Below are positions 1-8,949 of a DNA stretch of 64,000 nt, piece by piece. The translations under genes and the position numbers were made by a program. Source of the DNA: Promethearchaeota archaeon (GTDB taxonomy: Archaea > Asgardarchaeota > Thorarchaeia > Thorarchaeales > Thorarchaeaceae); contig WJMJ01000148.1 of the NCBI GenBank assembly GCA_014728035.1, positions 1 to 64,000 of the forward strand. Reading direction: 5' to 3'. Position 1 is the first letter of the stretch, and each line of letters begins with the position of its first letter. The notes beneath the pieces are model-generated. The model saw only the letters and a list, made by a program, of their open reading frames with translations. It was not told the origin of the DNA and ran no database searches.

Positions 1-2
1 AG

Positions 3-557
3 ATAGTTGTTTCAGTAGATTTCCGAGATAGACTGCAACCTGATCCTGGTGATGCATTTTGCTTCTATGCTTCAGCTGTGAGACCTAAGATAAAATACGA
101 CAAAGGAAAGACTGTATGGGAAAATAGTGAATCCGTATATAAGAAGCTCAAAGGTCTTCTTACTGATAAGAACATATTCGAATCTCAAAGAATTGGCAAC
201 TTGGATCAAGACTTGTTAGATGCATTTCATCTCTACAGACACGGATTACTAGAAGATGATACCATCAAAAGACTTGTTGACGGTGCGAATTTGGTTGGTA
301 TGAATTCTGGAATCTGTTTTACTAATTTAGGTAGATTGGATATACCCGTACAATACAATCAACATAGACTGTTGGAAATAATCGGGCCTTTTGTTGGAAG
401 TGATACCATAGAAAAGTACGTGGGAGTATCAACATTAGGTGGAAAGATTTCTCTATCACTAATCCATGAGGTTCATCATTTAGAACCCGAGATTGCTGCT
501 AAAGTATTAGACAAAGCTATTGAGATAGCATTAGGAAGGGATGCACAATATGAGTAA
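3..557 (+). CDS. Condensation/acyltransferase-superfamily enzyme, C-terminal part
   Basis: The reading frame is already open at the first bases, so this is the C-terminal part of a longer gene whose start lies outside the window; the GTG near 78 is only an internal Val. The visible 184 residues match the second half of CoA-dependent acyltransferase (chloramphenicol acetyltransferase-like) enzymes such as NRPS condensation domains and alcohol acetyltransferases. There is a VSVDFRDRL strand like the conserved DLR segment, then SGICFTNLGRLDIP, then a VGVSTLGGKISLSL strand. The active-site HHxxxD motif would lie upstream and cannot be seen. Such enzymes transfer acyl groups from CoA or a carrier protein to an alcohol or amine. 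The last 8 bases overlap the next gene's start, suggesting an operon with the flavin reductase and perhaps the nitronate monooxygenase. Substrate is unknown. Confidence 0.7.
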   Translation: MVVSVDFRDRLQPDPGDAFCFYASAVRPKIKYDKGKTVWENSESVYKKLKGLLTDKNIFESQRIGNLDQDLLDAFHLYRHGLLEDDTIKRLVDGANLVGMNSGICFTNLGRLDIPVQYNQHRLLEIIGPFVGSDTIEKYVGVSTLGGKISLSLIHEVHHLEPEIAAKVLDKAIEIALGRDAQYE

Positions 558-1116
558 AACAAAGGTAAAATCAAACTATGCACCATTTCCAAAGCCTATT
601 GCATTATTAGGTGTGATGGTTGAAGGAAAACCCAACTTCATGAACGTTGCTTGGTTCAATCGAGCACACATGGATCCAAATCTCTGGATGATTTCACTCA
701 ACAAATTCCATTACACAGTGAAGGGAATCAAAGAAAACAAGACACTGAGTATCAATTTACCATCTGCAGAATTAGTTAAAAAATTGGATTATTGTGGATT
801 AGTTTCGGGTAGAGATGTTGACAAGTCAGAACTATTCACAATATTCTATGGAGATTCAAAAGAAACTCCTATGATCAAAGAGTGCTTGGTTAATGTCGAA
901 TTATCAATTGATGAAATTATCGAAGTAAAAGATCAGTATCTATTCGTAGCAAAAGTTCAGAACATCTATGCAAATGCAGAAATTCTGACTGATGGAGAAA
1001 TGGATTTAGAAAAATATCATCCGATTCTCTTCATAAAAGCTAATCCTGAGGGCTTCTACTATGCCCTAGGAGAACAGATTGGTAAGGCATGGCATGTTGG
1101 TAAAGCTTTGAAGTGA
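550..1116 (+). CDS. Flavin reductase / flavoredoxin-family protein
   Basis: This 188-residue protein has the split-barrel FMN-binding fold of the flavin reductase (DIM6/NTAB, flavoredoxin) family. It opens with a P-x-P-x-x-L-L-G-V strand, then NVAWFNRAHMDPNLWMISL, then a KTLSINLP segment and a DKSELF region typical of the family. These proteins bind FMN and act as NAD(P)H:flavin reductases or electron carriers. The ATG at 550 is chosen over the ATG at 541 because GGAAGGG at 534-540 is then a ribosome binding site at a spacing of nine bases. The gene overlaps the end of the upstream acyltransferase, so translation is probably coupled. A flavin carrier next to a flavin-dependent monooxygenase makes a shared redox role plausible, but this is inference. 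Confidence 0.85.
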   Translation: MSKTKVKSNYAPFPKPIALLGVMVEGKPNFMNVAWFNRAHMDPNLWMISLNKFHYTVKGIKENKTLSINLPSAELVKKLDYCGLVSGRDVDKSELFTIFYGDSKETPMIKECLVNVELSIDEIIEVKDQYLFVAKVQNIYANAEILTDGEMDLEKYHPILFIKANPEGFYYALGEQIGKAWHVGKALK

Positions 1117-1214
1117 TATATGCATCAAAATCAGAAGGGAGAGAACTACGATAATTTCGATAACGAGATTTATCTGTTAGTTTCTATTACATCTCTAAGG
1201 TTGTGTGTAGTCAA

Positions 1215-2186
1215 ATGATAGAAACTAGAGTTACAGAGATATTGGGATGCAAATATCCTATCATAGTAGGTACGATGGCTAGAATTACAAATCCAGAATT
1301 TGTAGCAGCAGCTAGTAATGCAGGTGCTTGTGCAGTTTTAGCAAGTGCAAACTATAGAAATCCTGATGAATTGCGGGAAGCAATTAAAAAAACTCGTTCA
1401 TTAACCAAGGAACCATTTGCAGTAAATATCAATTTGTTTCCTGCTCTAATGCCCCAAGATAAACTCGAGGACTATGTTGATGCTACTATAGCAGAGGATG
1501 TCAAAATTATCGAGACTAGTGGACATAAAGCTCCAGAAGAACTGATACCTAAATTCAAGAATAGTGGAGCTTTATGGATCCATAAATGTGCAGGTGTACG
1601 ATATGCGAAAAAAGGAGCTTCTCTCGGTGCTGATATGATAACTGTAGTTGGTTATGAAAATGGAGGAGCAACTGGCAAACTGGATATCGGTACAATGGTA
1701 ATGACGCCATCTGTTGTTGACGCTGTTGATGTGCCCGTCATTGCTGGTGGGGGTATTGCAGATGGAAGAGGAGTTGCTGCAATTCTAGCTCTTGGTGCAG
1801 AAGGTGTTATCATGGGAACAAGAATGATGGCGACTCAAGAGTGTCCCATTCATGAACACCTCAAACAAGCCTTTGTCGATGCTGCTGAAACAGACACAGT
1901 TCTAGCTCTGCGCTCAATTGGAAACACACATAGAATATGGAACAATCAAGCTGCTCAGAAAGTATTAGAACTTGAGGCCGAAGGTGCACCTTTATTCAAG
2001 TTAGTTCAAGCTGCTGCTGGAGAAAAAGCACAGAAGATGTATGACGAGGGAGATACCAGTGTAGGAGTAGTAAGTTGTGGCCAAGGTGTGGGAATTGTTA
2101 GAGATATTCCTACTGTTAAGGAATTACTTGATAGGATAATGAAAGAAACAGAAGAAAGAATTACACAGCTTAGTAAACTGAGATAA
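1215..2186 (+). CDS. Nitronate monooxygenase / FabK-like flavoprotein
   Basis: This 323-residue TIM-barrel protein belongs to the nitronate monooxygenase (2-nitropropane dioxygenase) family, which includes FabK-type enoyl reductases. It shows the N-terminal YPIIVGTMARITNPEFVAAASNAG segment, the central HKCAGVRYAKKGASLGAD strand-helix, the VPVIAGGGIADGRGVAAILALGAEGV phosphate-binding loops for FMN and a GTRMMATQE strand. The family oxidises nitronates with FMN and oxygen, or reduces enoyl-thioesters. The ATG at 1215 is preferred to the GTG at 1203 because family members start directly with the TRVTELLG-type helix. It lies about 100 bases after the flavin reductase in the same direction, probably in one transcript. 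Which of the two reactions it performs cannot be told from sequence alone. Confidence 0.85.
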   Translation: MIETRVTEILGCKYPIIVGTMARITNPEFVAAASNAGACAVLASANYRNPDELREAIKKTRSLTKEPFAVNINLFPALMPQDKLEDYVDATIAEDVKIIETSGHKAPEELIPKFKNSGALWIHKCAGVRYAKKGASLGADMITVVGYENGGATGKLDIGTMVMTPSVVDAVDVPVIAGGGIADGRGVAAILALGAEGVIMGTRMMATQECPIHEHLKQAFVDAAETDTVLALRSIGNTHRIWNNQAAQKVLELEAEGAPLFKLVQAAAGEKAQKMYDEGDTSVGVVSCGQGVGIVRDIPTVKELLDRIMKETEERITQLSKLR

Positions 2187-2281
2187 CAAATGAAGGATAT
2201 CCAATAATAGGGAGAATAAGACAAGTTATTTACAACTGTGTTAATCTTTTCATGGTTACTGGATATCCGCTTTCTGCAGAT

Positions 2282-3244
2282 TTACATTTTGAAGAATTTA
2301 TCAGCATGTTGAAATTGGAAACCACAACGTCTAGCAAAGGTCTTATCTGTGGTCTGGTCTCCAACCATGATTGTTTCATCAGGGTTCAATTTGTACTCTT
2401 CCACAAGTTCTACTCCAAGGCCGGGCATTGGTTTTCTGCAGTAACAGTTTATCGGGAAGTAATAGTGGGGACAAAACCGGTAGTCGATATCTAATCCTAA
2501 CAATTCGTTCGTCTTCTCGAAGCAAGATTCAGCTTCTTTATGGGTAATTACACCTTTTCCTACAAAGGACTGATTGGAAACCCCAAGCAGTAAGTATCCT
2601 CGTTCTAAATATGAATCTAGAGTTTCTCTCCGACCAGGCAATATTTCGATATCATCTGGTGTCTTTGGATATTTCTCTCCGCTCTTAGTTTTCCTTAGTG
2701 TCCCATCGTAGTCAAGGATGATAGCTTTATTTTTGTAAATTTCTTTGTCCATCTCTCTCTCAAAGTAAACAGTTTCTAAAGTATCGAAGCCTTCCTTCTT
2801 TTTTGGTTTCTCAAGTTTCTTTCTATAAGCAAACAATGCTGCAGGAGGAAAGGTGTTAGGATCCTTCTTCGCCTTTATTTCATCAGGACTAAGAAGTTTT
2901 CCAAATCGTCTAATCATCCTTAGACAAGAATTGTATTGAGCAACCTCAATTGCTTTGGGAGTCTTTGATGTGAGCCATATACCTTTGACAGAAAAACCGT
3001 TCTTTTGTGCCCATTCTATTACTGGAGTTCTAGACTCCTTTGTCATGTAAGTATTATCTAAGATAAACCTCGTTTCCCCATTGTTGTATTCCTTACTCAT
3101 CATTGGAATGAGATCGTCTAATCCACACCCTAGTATGTCACGATTCAATCGAAAGTATCCCTGCTCTATGTATGGTTTTGCTAGTCTGGACTTTCCCATT
3201 GCAGGATATCCCATAACCATCACAATATCATTAGTAGAGTTCAT
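2282..3244 (-). CDS. Fused polynucleotide-kinase-like P-loop kinase and HAD phosphatase
   Basis: The 320-residue protein has two catalytic halves. Residues 12-19 (GYPAMGKS) form a Walker A loop followed by a conserved RLNRD, as in T4 polynucleotide kinase. From about residue 174 there is a HAD phosphatase with the DxDGT nucleophile motif (D178, D180), a VSNQ motif II and GDQTTD near the end. Between them, C258, H260, C267 and C269 form the Zn-binding loop followed by RKP that is typical of GmhB and HisB-type phosphatases. The kinase-then-phosphatase order is that of T4 Pnkp, which heals 5'-OH and 3'-phosphate ends of nucleic acids. The likely role is end healing of RNA or DNA, but the zinc loop points to a GmhB-like phosphatase lineage. 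A GGTG upstream of the ATG serves as a ribosome site. No ligase is nearby. Confidence 0.78.
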   Translation of the reverse strand: MNSTNDIVMVMGYPAMGKSRLAKPYIEQGYFRLNRDILGCGLDDLIPMMSKEYNNGETRFILDNTYMTKESRTPVIEWAQKNGFSVKGIWLTSKTPKAIEVAQYNSCLRMIRRFGKLLSPDEIKAKKDPNTFPPAALFAYRKKLEKPKKKEGFDTLETVYFEREMDKEIYKNKAIILDYDGTLRKTKSGEKYPKTPDDIEILPGRRETLDSYLERGYLLLGVSNQSFVGKGVITHKEAESCFEKTNELLGLDIDYRFCPHYYFPINCYCRKPMPGLGVELVEEYKLNPDETIMVGDQTTDKTFARRCGFQFQHADKFFKM

Positions 3245-3352
3245 TGGTAGACACCATTATCTATCATCACAATTTTTCAGTATATGAAAAGTACTCCGTT
3301 ATTGAAAGACTTGATAGAAAATATATCTTTAATCTATTTCAAGGCTCTCACA

Positions 3353-3829
3353 TTAGGGAAACTTTCTATATCTCATTAACTTTTCAGCGCATTCAGTTTG
3401 ATTGAGAAAAGTTATTGATAGAACTTTACCATTTTCAAACATAACCTCCATTCCTATTTCCGATAGACAAAAGGAATCATTATTACTTTCTTTCATTTGT
3501 TCAATATCTCTGATAGCTAATATTTGTCCTGAGAACGATAAGTGAATAGAGAGACCAGAATATAGATGACTAAACGGGGCATCTTCTAATCTGACTGGTT
3601 CTATTCCACACACAATCATAGCTGTTTTGAGATTAATAGAAATTTCATGAAGGATTAACAGATTATTTTCTAGTTTTAGATGAAGTATGTATCCTTTTCT
3701 ACAATCGGTTGAAGCCATGTATGGAGAAAACCCATATTCCGACGGATGAAACAATGGTGGTTTTCTAACTCCGTGAATGAAATATCTTCGACCGTTATAA
3801 GCGAGTATGTCTCGTTTCTGATCAGTCAT
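3353..3829 (-). CDS. Hypothetical protein, 158 aa
   Basis: I do not recognise a family. The protein is soluble, has no signal peptide or membrane segment and seems mostly beta-strand. It begins with a RDILAYNGRRYFIHGVRKPP segment, has alternating hydrophobic strands in the middle (YILHLKLENNLLILHEISINL) and ends in an arginine-rich tail. It is read on the same strand as the kinase/phosphatase downstream, about 108 bases away, so the two might share a transcript. No unusual composition or frameshift is visible. Its coding status rests on length, a normal ATG start and the absence of any better frame. Confidence 0.55.
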   Translation of the reverse strand: MTDQKRDILAYNGRRYFIHGVRKPPLFHPSEYGFSPYMASTDCRKGYILHLKLENNLLILHEISINLKTAMIVCGIEPVRLEDAPFSHLYSGLSIHLSFSGQILAIRDIEQMKESNNDSFCLSEIGMEVMFENGKVLSITFLNQTECAEKLMRYRKFP

Positions 3830-3906
3830 ATGGAACTTTCTGTTCTATCTTGATTCTAAAAATGTTCTTATTAATCCAAACAGGTTTCAGGATTAGACGT
3901 TCTTTA

Positions 3907-4089
3907 ATGCAAATTAAATTACTTTTTGAAGAAGAATCCAAGATTGAAAGTTATTTAGAATACGATGAGAATCTCAATACAGTTTCCACTACAAATTCTG
4001 AAATCAAAAAAAAAATTTCAAATTTATTACATAACAAGAATCGTACTCACCTCATTATTCATTCATTTTCGGAAAATATCATCTCATGA
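3907..4089 (+). CDS. Small ORF of doubtful coding status
   Basis: A 60-codon frame starting at ATG 3907; the same frame is open from 3850. It is rich in Glu, Lys and Asn and has no recognisable domain. There is no clear ribosome binding site, only an AT-rich stretch upstream. Its last 11 bases overlap the 3' end of the convergent radical SAM gene. It might be a genuine small protein because its composition is protein-like, but it may equally be a chance frame in AT-rich intergenic DNA. Confidence 0.25.
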   Translation: MQIKLLFEEESKIESYLEYDENLNTVSTTNSEIKKKISNLLHNKNRTHLIIHSFSENIIS

Positions 4090-5503
4090 TTGAAAGTATT
4101 CTATCCGAGATATTTTCGAAAACAATTTCACATGCAAATCCTAGATGACTATACATCCTAAGTAATTGGTGTTGTATGACGCCTTTGTGTTTTGCTAATC
4201 TAAGTTTTATTTCAGAGAAATCACTTTGGAATAACAACTGATGACGACCAGATTTTCCTCGTTGCTTACGCCATTCAGGATTTGTTATTTTATTTCTAAC
4301 TTTTTTGTAGAGCCCGGTACCATATATCGGATAGGGAAAAGAATAGGACAAGTAATCAACGGGAAGTTTTGATGAGAAATTCACTGTCCTAAGTAGGGAG
4401 TCATTAGTTTCACCAGGATAGCCAAGAATGAAGAAAGCACCAGTTTCCATTCCAGTTCTTGAGGCATTTTGAATAGCGATTTTTGCGTCTTCCGGAATTA
4501 TTTGTTTGTTCATAATTCTAAGAATTCTTGGATCACCTGATTCAATTCCGAAAAATATTCTTTTACATCCTGCTTGGTACATCTTCTCAGCTAAATCCTG
4601 TGTTAGTGTATCTGCACGACTAAGACACATCCAATTCAAACCGATGGGATTCTCAATAAGCATATCGCATAGTTCATGAGTTCGATTTGGACTCAGTGTA
4701 AAACAATCATCTTGGAAGAAGACACGATCGTATCCTAGCTGTTTAATCTCGACCATTTCCTCGTACACATTTTGTGCAGACCGCTCTCTGTAAGATCTAC
4801 CAAATACAGGATTACTACAGAAATCACAATTGTAAGGACATCCTCTAGTAGTCATCATACTAGTAGATGTATAACCATGAAGAACCTTCCAATATTTTTG
4901 GTATGCATGATTAGGGAATAGATCACGAGCAGGGAAAGGAATCGTATCAAGATTCTTTTCAAAAGGCCGTTTCTTTGTCTTTAGTATTTGCCCATTATCA
5001 TGCTTAAATGCTATACCTTTGGTTTCATTCCAGGGGACACCATTTAGAAACCTTCTGACTAATTCTAAGAAGGTCTCCTCACCCTCATTTAGAACCACTA
5101 CATCGAAAATGTCGAGAAAATGTTCGGGAACCAATGTAGGTAAGGGTCCTCCAACAACTAATAATTCAACCTCATTTCTAATTTGATTAGCAATGTCCAA
5201 TGCATGATGATTGATGGTAACCATTGAATAAATGCCAACAATCTTTGGTTGAATTTCACGGATATTGTTTAGAACTTGGTCCATTCTTGAGAATGTACAA
5301 TCAATTATATCAACCTCAAATCCATTAATTCTAAGAACTGATGCTAAATATCCAATTCCAAGAGGGGGATAACGAAAAATAGACTTGTCCAGTTCTTCAT
5401 TAAAATATGGATTTACCAGCAATACATCCACGACTTGAAACCATCCGTAATGAGAGAGTGTATGATTTTGATAAAGTGAATCAATAATTACAAATCCAAT
5501 CAC
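4079..5503 (-). CDS. Radical SAM protein with N-terminal B12-binding-type domain
   Basis: The 474-residue protein has a Rossmann-like N-terminal domain of the cobalamin-binding type (VDVLLVNPY, PPLGIGYLASVLR, VVGGPLPTLVPEHFL). A radical SAM core follows, with CPYNCDFC supplying the [4Fe-4S] cysteines C222, C226 and C229, and a downstream FFGIESGDPRIL strand. This is the BchE/HpnP-type architecture, whose members do methylations, cyclisations or other radical chemistry on lipids, cofactors and small molecules. No DxHxxG motif is visible in the N-terminal domain, so cobalamin would have to bind base-off without that His, or not at all. The GTG start at 5503 overlaps the TGA of the upstream gene (GTGA), indicating translational coupling. 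An alternative GTG at 5431 would begin right at the first strand. Substrate is unknown. Confidence 0.82.
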   Translation of the reverse strand: MIGFVIIDSLYQNHTLSHYGWFQVVDVLLVNPYFNEELDKSIFRYPPLGIGYLASVLRINGFEVDIIDCTFSRMDQVLNNIREIQPKIVGIYSMVTINHHALDIANQIRNEVELLVVGGPLPTLVPEHFLDIFDVVVLNEGEETFLELVRRFLNGVPWNETKGIAFKHDNGQILKTKKRPFEKNLDTIPFPARDLFPNHAYQKYWKVLHGYTSTSMMTTRGCPYNCDFCSNPVFGRSYRERSAQNVYEEMVEIKQLGYDRVFFQDDCFTLSPNRTHELCDMLIENPIGLNWMCLSRADTLTQDLAEKMYQAGCKRIFFGIESGDPRILRIMNKQIIPEDAKIAIQNASRTGMETGAFFILGYPGETNDSLLRTVNFSSKLPVDYLSYSFPYPIYGTGLYKKVRNKITNPEWRKQRGKSGRHQLLFQSDFSEIKLRLAKHKGVIQHQLLRMYSHLGFACEIVFENISDRILSIMR

Positions 5504-6360
5504 TCAGAAATGCTATTGTAAAGATACGCCCTTCTACCTAATAAGATGGAGTATCCAAATTTTGAAACGTTAGGTTTCAGTTTGAAAATAAAGCCGCTCC
5601 AACAAATATCACCGTCACCGATGATTTCTCTTCCTCTAAATATTTGTGTACTCGCCGGGATGTCTATTTTAAATCCTAAATCAATATCTGGTGAATAGAA
5701 TATTGCCCAATCCGCTTTAACTTCGTTCCATTCCCCAATATCTTTTCTTGACAGTTTCAGTCCAGTGCTATCAAAATAATGTGTGAATATATTTCCACCC
5801 AGTTCAGTAGAAACAAAGATATTCTGAAGGTTCTCTCTCACAACGTTGGAAAAATCGAGCTCAACAGTTACTAGGTCTAATTCTCTATTGATATTATAAG
5901 TAGTAGTTATGAAACCTCTATCTCTAACATGAAAAAACATGGGTATCAATTTCTGATCTTTACTAGTTTTTCCTCCTGAAAAAAGTCGAGAGAGGGGGCC
6001 AAATGGTACTCTAAGTCCTTTCAAATACAATAAGTTGTAAATTCGCTGTATTACCCACGAAAATAACTGAATCTTATTTGCCATAAATTGTTCCCGCTCT
6101 ATCAGATTCATATAGAATTTCTTCCAACACCAATCGCATTGAATCAAACCCTGATTAGAAACCGTACTTTTTCCAGAGAAATAGAAATCTCTTCGGTATT
6201 GTAGAATAGGTACACCAAAGCCTACCCCCTCCTCAGATAGATCTGCTTTACCACTATCACGGCTTATAACCAGGCCTTTCTGAATAGGTTTTGTTTTTCC
6301 TCTGTGAGGTCTTGAATCTTGATAGAGATAGTATTGGAAGATGTTGGAAGAATTTTTCAT
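5500..6360 (-). CDS. Hypothetical protein coupled to the radical SAM gene
   Basis: I do not recognise this 286-residue protein. It has a basic N-terminal third with a CDWCW motif near residue 76. A mainly beta C-terminal half follows, with charged and hydrophobic alternation, for example VTVELDFSNV and FGYSILLGRRAYLYN. No signal peptide or membrane helix is visible. Its stop codon overlaps the start of the downstream radical SAM gene, so the two are almost certainly made together and may act on the same substrate. The CxxC pair could bind a metal. It could be a scaffold or accessory protein for the radical enzyme, but that is inference from the coupling only. Confidence 0.55.
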   Translation of the reverse strand: MKNSSNIFQYYLYQDSRPHRGKTKPIQKGLVISRDSGKADLSEEGVGFGVPILQYRRDFYFSGKSTVSNQGLIQCDWCWKKFYMNLIEREQFMANKIQLFSWVIQRIYNLLYLKGLRVPFGPLSRLFSGGKTSKDQKLIPMFFHVRDRGFITTTYNINRELDLVTVELDFSNVVRENLQNIFVSTELGGNIFTHYFDSTGLKLSRKDIGEWNEVKADWAIFYSPDIDLGFKIDIPASTQIFRGREIIGDGDICWSGFIFKLKPNVSKFGYSILLGRRAYLYNSISE

Positions 6361-6499
6361 TGGTCATATATCAGACTCCAACTATAAATAAGGTTTCAAC
6401 CACATATTAACCCGAATGAATTCTTGACATTGATTTCTTCATGTAAAGTATGTCAGCATTTGTATTCTCATCAAACGGATAAATCCAGTATTTGTGTTG

Positions 6500-7543
6500 T
6501 TAGTTAGATTGTTGTTCCTCTAGTTCATCAACTGATTTTCTCATTGATGTTCTTGTATTCCCAGTAAAAATGAATTTCAGTATCCTTGACCTGTCAATAA
6601 CTTGAGATGAAATAATCCAAGAAACAATGACCCCATTAAGTAAATTCAATATCTGAAAATTCTTGAAGATCCAGAAATCCCATTTAGTCAAGAATGGATG
6701 AATCTCATAAATCTCTTGACCATATTGATTGAAACTAACAAGTGCAGATTTAATGCGCTCAAATTTACATAAATGATAAGAAATTAATCCAATCACATAG
6801 GCACCAAGAATTCCAGAAGTCATATGAAGAAGGATAGAATTTCCGTATAGGGAAGCACCAATATTTGCAAATCCATTGACATAACCAAGAAAGAGCATAA
6901 TTGGTGTTAGAAGAACAAACAAGAGTACATCAATCCGAGTATTAATACTCCAATGATTCAATCCTTGAATTTTCTTAATTTCATTACCTATCAACAAGAA
7001 AGATGTTCCAATGAAGATAGAATCAATTCCACCAATCATGAGGTATACGTTTAGGAGATCTTTCAGATAAACTGAAAAAAGAGGTAGAAAAAGAATCAAG
7101 AATAATCTGAATGAAATATTCTTATCGTGTAGAATTCGGTCAATTACCGTAAATAGAACAATTGCAAAAAAGAGTGCTTTTAGAAACCAGAGATGTGATA
7201 CCCAAACTGGTGGGCCATTTCCATAGATCAACCAATAGGTGTACTCTTCAGGTGAATATCCAATATCAATCAGGGGATAGAAAAAGTAGTACAAAATTAC
7301 GATACTAATTGTAAGAATAAGAAATGGAATCATTATACTCTTAAACCGCTTTCTATAGAGAACTTGCAACTTATATCGATACTTTTCGTTGTTATGAGTA
7401 AATCCATACATAATAAAAAATACAGGGATTACAAAACCTGTAATCATATTGATTAGAGGATTATAATCAAATGAATGAGTGCAAATTATGAAAAACAATG
7501 CTATAGATTTCGTACAATCAATCCATGCAACTTTTTCTGTCAC
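6500..7543 (-). CDS. Membrane acyltransferase, acyltransferase-3 family
   Basis: This 347-residue integral membrane protein has about ten hydrophobic helices and the start typical of acyltransferase-3 (OafA/NodX-type) proteins: a WIDCTKSIALFFIICTHSFDY segment, with the conserved His near residue 22, and an FVIPVFFIMYGF helix. These enzymes move acetyl or other acyl groups across the membrane onto exported sugars or lipids. The WVSHLWFLKALFFAIVLF segment in the middle resembles the second conserved part of the family. It is transcribed toward the radical SAM pair, about 140 bases upstream of it, and shares a divergent intergenic region with mscS. The acceptor is unknown; a cell-surface glycan or glycolipid is likely. 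Confidence 0.75.
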   Translation of the reverse strand: MTEKVAWIDCTKSIALFFIICTHSFDYNPLINMITGFVIPVFFIMYGFTHNNEKYRYKLQVLYRKRFKSIMIPFLILTISIVILYYFFYPLIDIGYSPEEYTYWLIYGNGPPVWVSHLWFLKALFFAIVLFTVIDRILHDKNISFRLFLILFLPLFSVYLKDLLNVYLMIGGIDSIFIGTSFLLIGNEIKKIQGLNHWSINTRIDVLLFVLLTPIMLFLGYVNGFANIGASLYGNSILLHMTSGILGAYVIGLISYHLCKFERIKSALVSFNQYGQEIYEIHPFLTKWDFWIFKNFQILNLLNGVIVSWIISSQVIDRSRILKFIFTGNTRTSMRKSVDELEEQQSN

Positions 7544-7696
7544 CTAATATTGCTCCTATATTTTTAGAGTAGCTAATTTTCTAATGGTCAAGTTTCACCA
7601 ATCCATTGTTTAACTCTATTTATTCTATGAACAACTTCCAAACTGAAAATGTTGGATAATATGTCATATAATTTAGTACAGTTATTTATTCTAATA

Positions 7697-7720
7697 TCAG
7701 ATATCTGACATAAGTCAGAT
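7697..7720. promoter_or_regulatory. Palindromic TCAGAT site between divergent genes
   Basis: TCAGATATCTGA at 7697-7708 is a perfect 12-base palindrome, and a third TCAGAT half-site follows at 7715-7720. It lies in the 407-base region between the divergent acyltransferase and mscS genes, a typical place for an operator. A regulator is not identified. Apart from this site and the TATA-like box before mscS I see no gene in this intergenic stretch. Confidence 0.3.
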
Positions 7721-7917
7721 GAACAAATTGAAGATTGACTCCTTCAAGCTCTATTAATAGTACTATGAATGAGGAAAAAGTAAAGGAGTAGGTATTAAGA
7801 ATATCCACTGTATATCTTTTCAATAGAAAAATGAATTCAATATACTAACAAAGTCAAAAAACCAATCGAAGAAAATGTGATTAACCGTATTATGAAGTAG
7901 ACAAATAAAACATAATC

Positions 7918-7929
7918 ATTAAATATAGT
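7918..7929 (+). promoter_or_regulatory. TATA box of the MscS gene, probably leaderless transcript
   Basis: ATTAAATATAGT is centred about 27 bases upstream of the GTG at 7951. That is the normal distance from an archaeal TATA box to the transcription start, and no ribosome binding site precedes the GTG. The mRNA is therefore probably leaderless, which also supports the GTG as start. Confidence 0.45.
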
Positions 7930-7950
7930 TAACACTTCATTAAGTATGAT

Positions 7951-8841
7951 GTGGTTAAGATTCTTCAATTTGATCCGTATCAAGACTTTGTTAATTTCAT
8001 AGCTGTTCTATTAGAGCCGATTGGTCTTGACCAATACGCACATTTCATAGCTATAGTACCTTTTCTAATCACTCTCTATATTGCATATCTAATTATAGCC
8101 AGATCTATTCGAATATCGTTCAAAAAAGCTGGATTTCCGAGGGAAGCCATTACAGGAGTAATTTTTATGGTAAGGCTTGTCTTCTTTGGCATTGCTCTTA
8201 TTGCTGGATTGGCAGTGACAAATCTAATCGCTGGCGAGGGTGTAATTGCATTTGGTGCACTCACAGGTACTGCAGTAGGTTTAGCATTTTCCAGGTCATT
8301 GAGTAATCTAGTAAGTGGACTTTATGTTTTTGCATCAAGACCCTTTAGAGTAGGAGATTATATCAGATTAGGTTCAAAAGAAGGTATAGTTCAGGATATA
8401 ACTCTAAATTATACCCGAATAAGAAGACCTGATGCAACCATTGAACTCATTCCAAATTCTGATATTGTGGAATCTAAGCTAGTTAATTTCAGAGTCAGAG
8501 CTGATGAATATCTTGAACAAGAAAGACCTGAGAGAACCACCGGATACTTTCGTACAGCAATGAAGACTCTTAAAGGATTCACTACGGGCGAAGAAGTCTA
8601 TCGTTATACTTTTGAAATTAGGATTCATAGGCTAGGTGATGCTATTTCAGCAAAACAAAGATTGGAAGAGGTTGTGGAAAAGTGGCATGATAAGTTTCTA
8701 GCTCCACCTGAGATGTACTATAGTTCTAATGATTATAATGGTATAGCTTTTGGATTTGGAATAATTGTTAGAAATGCCGTGGATATTATGAACGAAGGTA
8801 CTGACTTTCAAGCAGAATTAGCTGTTGCTGTTCATGGATGA
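7951..8841 (+). CDS. MscS-family mechanosensitive ion channel
   Basis: The 296-residue membrane protein has N-terminal helices at about residues 10-45 and 60-85, then the MscS pore-lining helix. That helix has the Gly/Ala pattern FGALTGTAVGLAFSRSLSNL, and the hallmark RPFRVGDYI at the start of the beta domain follows it. The C-terminal beta/alpha cage carries the EGIVQDITLNYTRIR and ELIPNSDIV segments. Such channels open under membrane tension to release osmolytes during hypo-osmotic shock. The GTG start fits the TATA spacing. Length is close to small MscS (286 residues in E. coli), and the gene is monocistronic. Confidence 0.92.
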   Translation: MVKILQFDPYQDFVNFIAVLLEPIGLDQYAHFIAIVPFLITLYIAYLIIARSIRISFKKAGFPREAITGVIFMVRLVFFGIALIAGLAVTNLIAGEGVIAFGALTGTAVGLAFSRSLSNLVSGLYVFASRPFRVGDYIRLGSKEGIVQDITLNYTRIRRPDATIELIPNSDIVESKLVNFRVRADEYLEQERPERTTGYFRTAMKTLKGFTTGEEVYRYTFEIRIHRLGDAISAKQRLEEVVEKWHDKFLAPPEMYYSSNDYNGIAFGFGIIVRNAVDIMNEGTDFQAELAVAVHG

Positions 8842-8949
8842 TTATATGACCTGATGCATTGTTTTGTATTCAAATTATTACATCAGTATCCTGCTTAGGA
8901 AGAAATAAAGAGATATGTAAAATTAAGATGGGAGATTTTACTAAAGAAA

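Noticed and set aside
2252..2494. 80-codon frame on the plus strand
   Set aside because: It runs antisense to the kinase-phosphatase gene, which has clear motifs, so it is a shadow.
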